DNA from: Acidobacteriota bacterium
Lineage (GTDB): Bacteria > Acidobacteriota > Vicinamibacteria > Vicinamibacterales > JAKQTR01
Direction: 5' to 3'
Assembly: GCA_026393735.1 (NCBI GenBank)
Contig: JAPKZP010000143.1
Location: 1 to 7,006 of the forward strand
DNA length: 7,006 bases
Made by a program: the position numbers and the translations under genes. This document shows positions 4,802 through 7,006 of this stretch, in pieces (position 1 is the stretch's first letter; each line of letters opens with the position of its first letter). The notes beneath the pieces were generated by a model. That model searched no databases. It was not told the DNA's origin and saw nothing but the letters and a program-made list of their open reading frames with translations.

Positions 4802-6426
4802 AAAACCACGGTCCCCGCGTTGAGATTGCTCGTGCCGGAGCCATTACCCCAGTTACCCGTGCCGCTCGTGGCCCGCAGGACAATCGCCTGGGTCGCGGAC
4901 CACGAGGCGAGATACGCATCCTGCACCCGAGCCGCGGCGTCCACCGCCGACCCCAGTTCCGCGTCCGTGTCGCCAAAGACGGCCGCGGCGGCGTCGATGT
5001 CGAAACTATCCAAGATTTCGGCACCGCCGGCCGACGTGCCGAGAGTGGCACTCAGGGTGGCCGTTGTGCAAACGGCTGCACAGACGAAGGGCGTCGAGAC
5101 GTGCGCGTAGACGCCGACCAATCGTGTCTTGGCCGGCAACGTGGCGATGGTGAGGTCGTGTGTCACCGCGGCGGCATCGAACTGCGCGTACGTGACGGTC
5201 ACTTTGTAGACCGCACGCCGAAGCGCGACGGCTTCATTGACGGTGACGCCCGTGCCGCTCCCGGCGGTAATGCGCGGGTCCGAGGCGCCAGTCGTGGCAA
5301 CATACCCGTCCACCATCGGCATCGTCCAGGTTACGTTGGCCGTCAGATCCGCGGGGCTGAGAGTGCCTGTGAAGCGGGTGGCAGACGTGACCGGCAAGAC
5401 CTTGATCACATCCTGTGAAGCGATGGCGCCGACCGTGGCATCGGTCCCGAAGACGGGACTAATGGAGCCCACCACGACACCCGTCCCGCCCGTCTCGTCA
5501 CTGACGACGCCGAACAGTTCCGCGCTGGTGGTCGCCGCAAAGGCCGACAACTTGTTTTCGACCAAGGCCACGGTCCCGGCCGACGCGGGCAAGGTAATCG
5601 TGACGTCCGCGGTGGACGCGGGTCCGATCAACGTGGCCGCATTGGCGCCGTTGTCGCTATCCTCGAAGAACTTGACCGCACCGGCGGTCGTATCGGCGTT
5701 GGCGACACTGATGGGTCGGCTGAAATCCAACTGCCCCGCCTGATGCGTCAGGGTGGCGTTCCCGTTGTTCCAGTTGATCACGCCCCCGGCGGCGAGGAAC
5801 AGGTCACTCCACATCAACGTGGACGTGCCGAGGGCGTTGCCGTCACTGGCGCCGGGCGAGGTCGCGGTCGCCGTCCAGTTCTGTTCGATGGCCCCGCCCA
5901 GTGAGACGCCGATGTTGTCCGCGCCAATCCGGTAGAGGCCCGAATTGGTGTCGGACGCATACGCGGGCGACGGGAGCGCCGCCGTGCCATCGGGCATCAG
6001 ATTGGCAGCCGTGACGGCGGGCGTCGGACTGACGGTGATCGGATTGACGGGCGACGTGTCCGCCGGACTCGGGTAACAGGTCATCGGCAAGACGCCGCTC
6101 GTGCCACCCGTGCGAAACGCGGAGAACCGACGCACGTTATCCACGCCGCGGATGTCCACCACGGATCCCGGTGAGACCACCTGGCCAACCGTGGCCGAGG
6201 CCGCCGTGCCGTCGACGCGGATCCGAATCTCGGCCGTTTCCAAGACCCCGACGCAGCGCGCCGCGACCTTCCCGCCGGTCATGAGGGTGCTATCTGCGAG
6301 CACCTTAGACGCATTCGCCACCGTCAACTGCTCAAAGCTCATCGCGGCGATGTCCTGCGCGCCAACGGGCGTCGAGACGCCGAACAGGACCGCCAAGACC
6401 GCCATCAGCACCAGGACTCTACGCAT
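4774..6426 (-). CDS. Phage fibre-like protein with N-terminal signal sequence; C-terminus altered by insertion
   Basis: A 550-residue protein from ATG 6426, set by GAGGAG (6434-6439) seven bases upstream. Residues 1-23 look like a Sec signal peptide: RR, a hydrophobic core (VLVLMAVLAVLFGV), then P-V-G-A before Q. Residues 29-117 form a beta-sandwich domain repeated in the small gene downstream, with cysteines at 58 and 117. Residues 150-240 have phrases typical of phage tail fibres (YASDTNSGLYRIGADNIGV; WSDLFLAAGGVINWNNGN; LTHQAGQLDFS). Residues 270-330 continue this style (VTITLPASAGTVALVE; ELFGVVSDETGGTG). Residues 400-543 form another beta domain with C449 and C453. The final codons (TTA ATA ACT GAA ATC CTA CCA) are AT-rich, unlike the rest, and come from the antisense of the HNH gene. 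Likely role: receptor-binding or decoration fibre; the export signal is unexplained. Confidence 0.8.
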   Translation of the reverse strand: MRRVLVLMAVLAVLFGVSTPVGAQDIAAMSFEQLTVANASKVLADSTLMTGGKVAARCVGVLETAEIRIRVDGTAASATVGQVVSPGSVVDIRGVDNVRRFSAFRTGGTSGVLPMTCYPSPADTSPVNPITVSPTPAVTAANLMPDGTAALPSPAYASDTNSGLYRIGADNIGVSLGGAIEQNWTATATSPGASDGNALGTSTLMWSDLFLAAGGVINWNNGNATLTHQAGQLDFSRPISVANADTTAGAVKFFEDSDNGANAATLIGPASTADVTITLPASAGTVALVENKLSAFAATTSAELFGVVSDETGGTGVVVGSISPVFGTDATVGAIASQDVIKVLPVTSATRFTGTLSPADLTANVTWTMPMVDGYVATTGASDPRITAGSGTGVTVNEAVALRRAVYKVTVTYAQFDAAAVTHDLTIATLPAKTRLVGVYAHVSTPFVCAAVCTTATLSATLGTSAGGAEILDSFDIDAAAAVFGDTDAELGSAVDAAARVQDAYLASWSATQAIVLRATSGTGNWGNGSGTSNLNAGTVVFYLITEILP

Positions 6427-6433
6427 GGTCGTA

Positions 6434-6439
6434 CTCCTC
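6434..6439 (-). promoter_or_regulatory. Shine-Dalgarno site of the fibre gene
   Basis: GAGGAG on the minus strand, seven bases before ATG 6426. It decides the start: the longer in-frame ATG at 6540 would lie inside the preceding gene and add an arginine-rich stretch that reads like out-of-frame sequence. Confidence 0.75.
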
Positions 6440-6446
6440 AGGAAGC

Positions 6447-6474
6447 GGCCGGACCCCCGTCTGGAGGCCCGGCC
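6447..6474 (-). terminator. Strong GC hairpin between structural genes (possible terminator or processing site)
   Basis: As minus-strand RNA, a 12-base-pair stem (arms GGCCGGGCCUCC and GGGGGUCCGGCC, two G-U pairs) closes a four-base loop AGAC. It lies 22 bases after the stop of the upstream structural gene and seven bases before the fibre's Shine-Dalgarno site. No U-run follows in either direction, so a classic rho-independent terminator is not proven. It may weaken read-through, protect an RNA end or be a processing point. Confidence 0.5.
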
Positions 6475-6496
6475 AACCCGTCTTCGTGTCGTGGGC

Positions 6497-7006
6497 CTAC
6501 GAAATGATCCACGGATAGGACGCCGACTGCGCCAGCACAAACCACTTGGTCTGCCACGCGATGAGCGTCAACCCCGCACCCTGATAGGCGGGAGACGTCA
6601 GCGTCGTGTGCGCGCCGGTACTGCCGTCGTAGCACGCGGCGACGGTGACGACGGCCGCGTAGTCCGTCGTGTTGATGAACGTCACCCGGAGGCCGTTCTG
6701 ATCGGCGCCGGGGTTGCCCAGAGTCGTCGTGCCCAGGGCCGACGCCTTGTTGATGAAGTAAATCGTGTCGCGAATCGGGCACGGCAGGGCCGCCACATCC
6801 GCGCCGAGCTGCGCGAGGTCAAAGTCCTTCGCCGGGATCGGGATCGCTTCCCGCGCCGGCAGCCCCACCATGTCCGACGCCAGGCCAAACGTGACCGGGG
6901 CGAGGATGTTGTGCGCCTTCGCCGTGCCGCCCCGGTCGCCACGCGCCCGGACGTCGACAAACCCCGATGCCGGGATCGCCGTGACCATCATGTACTCGCC
7001 ATCGAC
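6497..7006 (-). CDS. Phage structural protein of unknown function (5' end outside window)
   Basis: The frame is open to the right edge (reading V-D-G-E-Y before the first Met codons at 6991 and 6988), so the gene probably begins beyond the window. If it started at 6991 it would be 164 residues, but I see no clear ribosome site there. Counting from the 6991 ATG, residues 1-70 are mixed, with AKAHNILAPVTFGLASD and an acidic-helical AKDFDLAQLGADVAAL. Residues 73-164 look like a small beta domain seen at the ends of phage fibres and decoration proteins: RDTIYFINKAS, GLRVTFINTTDYAAVVTV, then GLTLIAWQTKWFVLAQ. No enzymatic motif is visible. Its place upstream of a fibre and the gp4/gp10 pair suggests a head decoration or fibre protein; a C-terminal part of a larger capsid-related protein is also possible. 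Confidence 0.7.
   Translation of the reverse strand, partial: VDGEYMMVTAIPASGFVDVRARGDRGGTAKAHNILAPVTFGLASDMVGLPAREAIPIPAKDFDLAQLGADVAALPCPIRDTIYFINKASALGTTTLGNPGADQNGLRVTFINTTDYAAVVTVAACYDGSTGAHTTLTSPAYQGAGLTLIAWQTKWFVLAQSASYPWIIS

Larger units (their letters stand above)
4131..4806 (+). mobile_element. Inserted HNH endonuclease gene with its own promoter (boundaries approximate)
   Basis: This segment is plus-strand, lower in GC than its surroundings, and interrupts a run of minus-strand genes. Both ends are AT-rich (4135-4150 and 4786-4806). It contains only the HNH gene, its -10 promoter and short margins, so there is no room for a self-splicing intron core outside the reading frame. Its length is not needed to keep the fibre in frame, which excludes an intein. 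No terminal inverted repeats or clear target duplication of transposase type are visible. It is best described as a free-standing homing-endonuclease insertion. Confidence 0.5.

Noticed and set aside
4131..4806. Group I/II intron or intein hosting the HNH gene.
   Set aside because: The gene fills nearly the whole insert, lies opposite to the fibre gene, shows no intein ends, and the length does not preserve the fibre frame.
4774..6540. Longer fibre start at ATG 6540.
   Set aside because: It adds 38 arginine-rich residues overlapping the preceding gene; the ATG at 6426 has an excellent Shine-Dalgarno site and a signal peptide.
1..7006. CRISPR array, tRNA genes, attachment sites or a replication origin.
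   Set aside because: No regularly spaced repeats, cloverleaf-like sequences or clustered iterons were seen on reading both strands.

Overview
This window is a piece of a tailed-phage (or prophage) virion-structure operon. It is GC-rich and tightly packed, and almost everything reads on the minus strand, so the operon runs from right to left. The two recognisable anchors are relatives of the phage P22 tail-machine proteins gp4 (2807-3553) and gp10 (1345-2805). They point to a short-tailed (podovirus-type) phage with a P22-like head-to-tail connector. The host cannot be named from the sequence. The high GC and strong Shine-Dalgarno sites only suggest a GC-rich bacterium.

Reading in the direction of transcription (7006 to 1): the end of an unidentified structural protein (6497-7006, entering from outside the window); a strong 12-bp hairpin (6447-6474); a 550-residue fibre-like protein that begins with a Sec-type signal sequence (4774-6426); a small protein that is a second copy of the fibre's N-terminal domain (3799-4044, apparently frameshifted at its start); a small Pro/Ala-rich protein (3581-3802); gp4-like adaptor; gp10-like hub; an unknown beta-rich 162-residue protein (857-1345); a GNAT-fold protein (480-860); and the first 156 residues of an alanine-rich coiled-coil protein (1-470) that sits where P22-type phages keep ejection proteins. 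Most neighbouring genes overlap by 1-4 bases or lie within about 30 bases of each other, so they are probably co-transcribed and translationally coupled.

One gene breaks the pattern. At 4157-4801, on the plus strand, lies an HNH homing-type endonuclease with a Cys-rich N-terminal zinc motif. It has lower GC, no Shine-Dalgarno site, and a perfect extended -10 promoter only six bases before its ATG, which predicts a leaderless mRNA. It seems to have landed in the last codons of the fibre gene. The fibre now ends in AT-rich codons borrowed from the endonuclease's 3' end, while a GC-rich fragment that looks like the original fibre C-terminus survives on the other side (4100-4132).

The most interesting points are the endonuclease insertion and its leaderless promoter, the signal peptide on a virion protein, and the duplicated domain with a conserved cysteine pair. 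I see no entirely new multi-gene system here.
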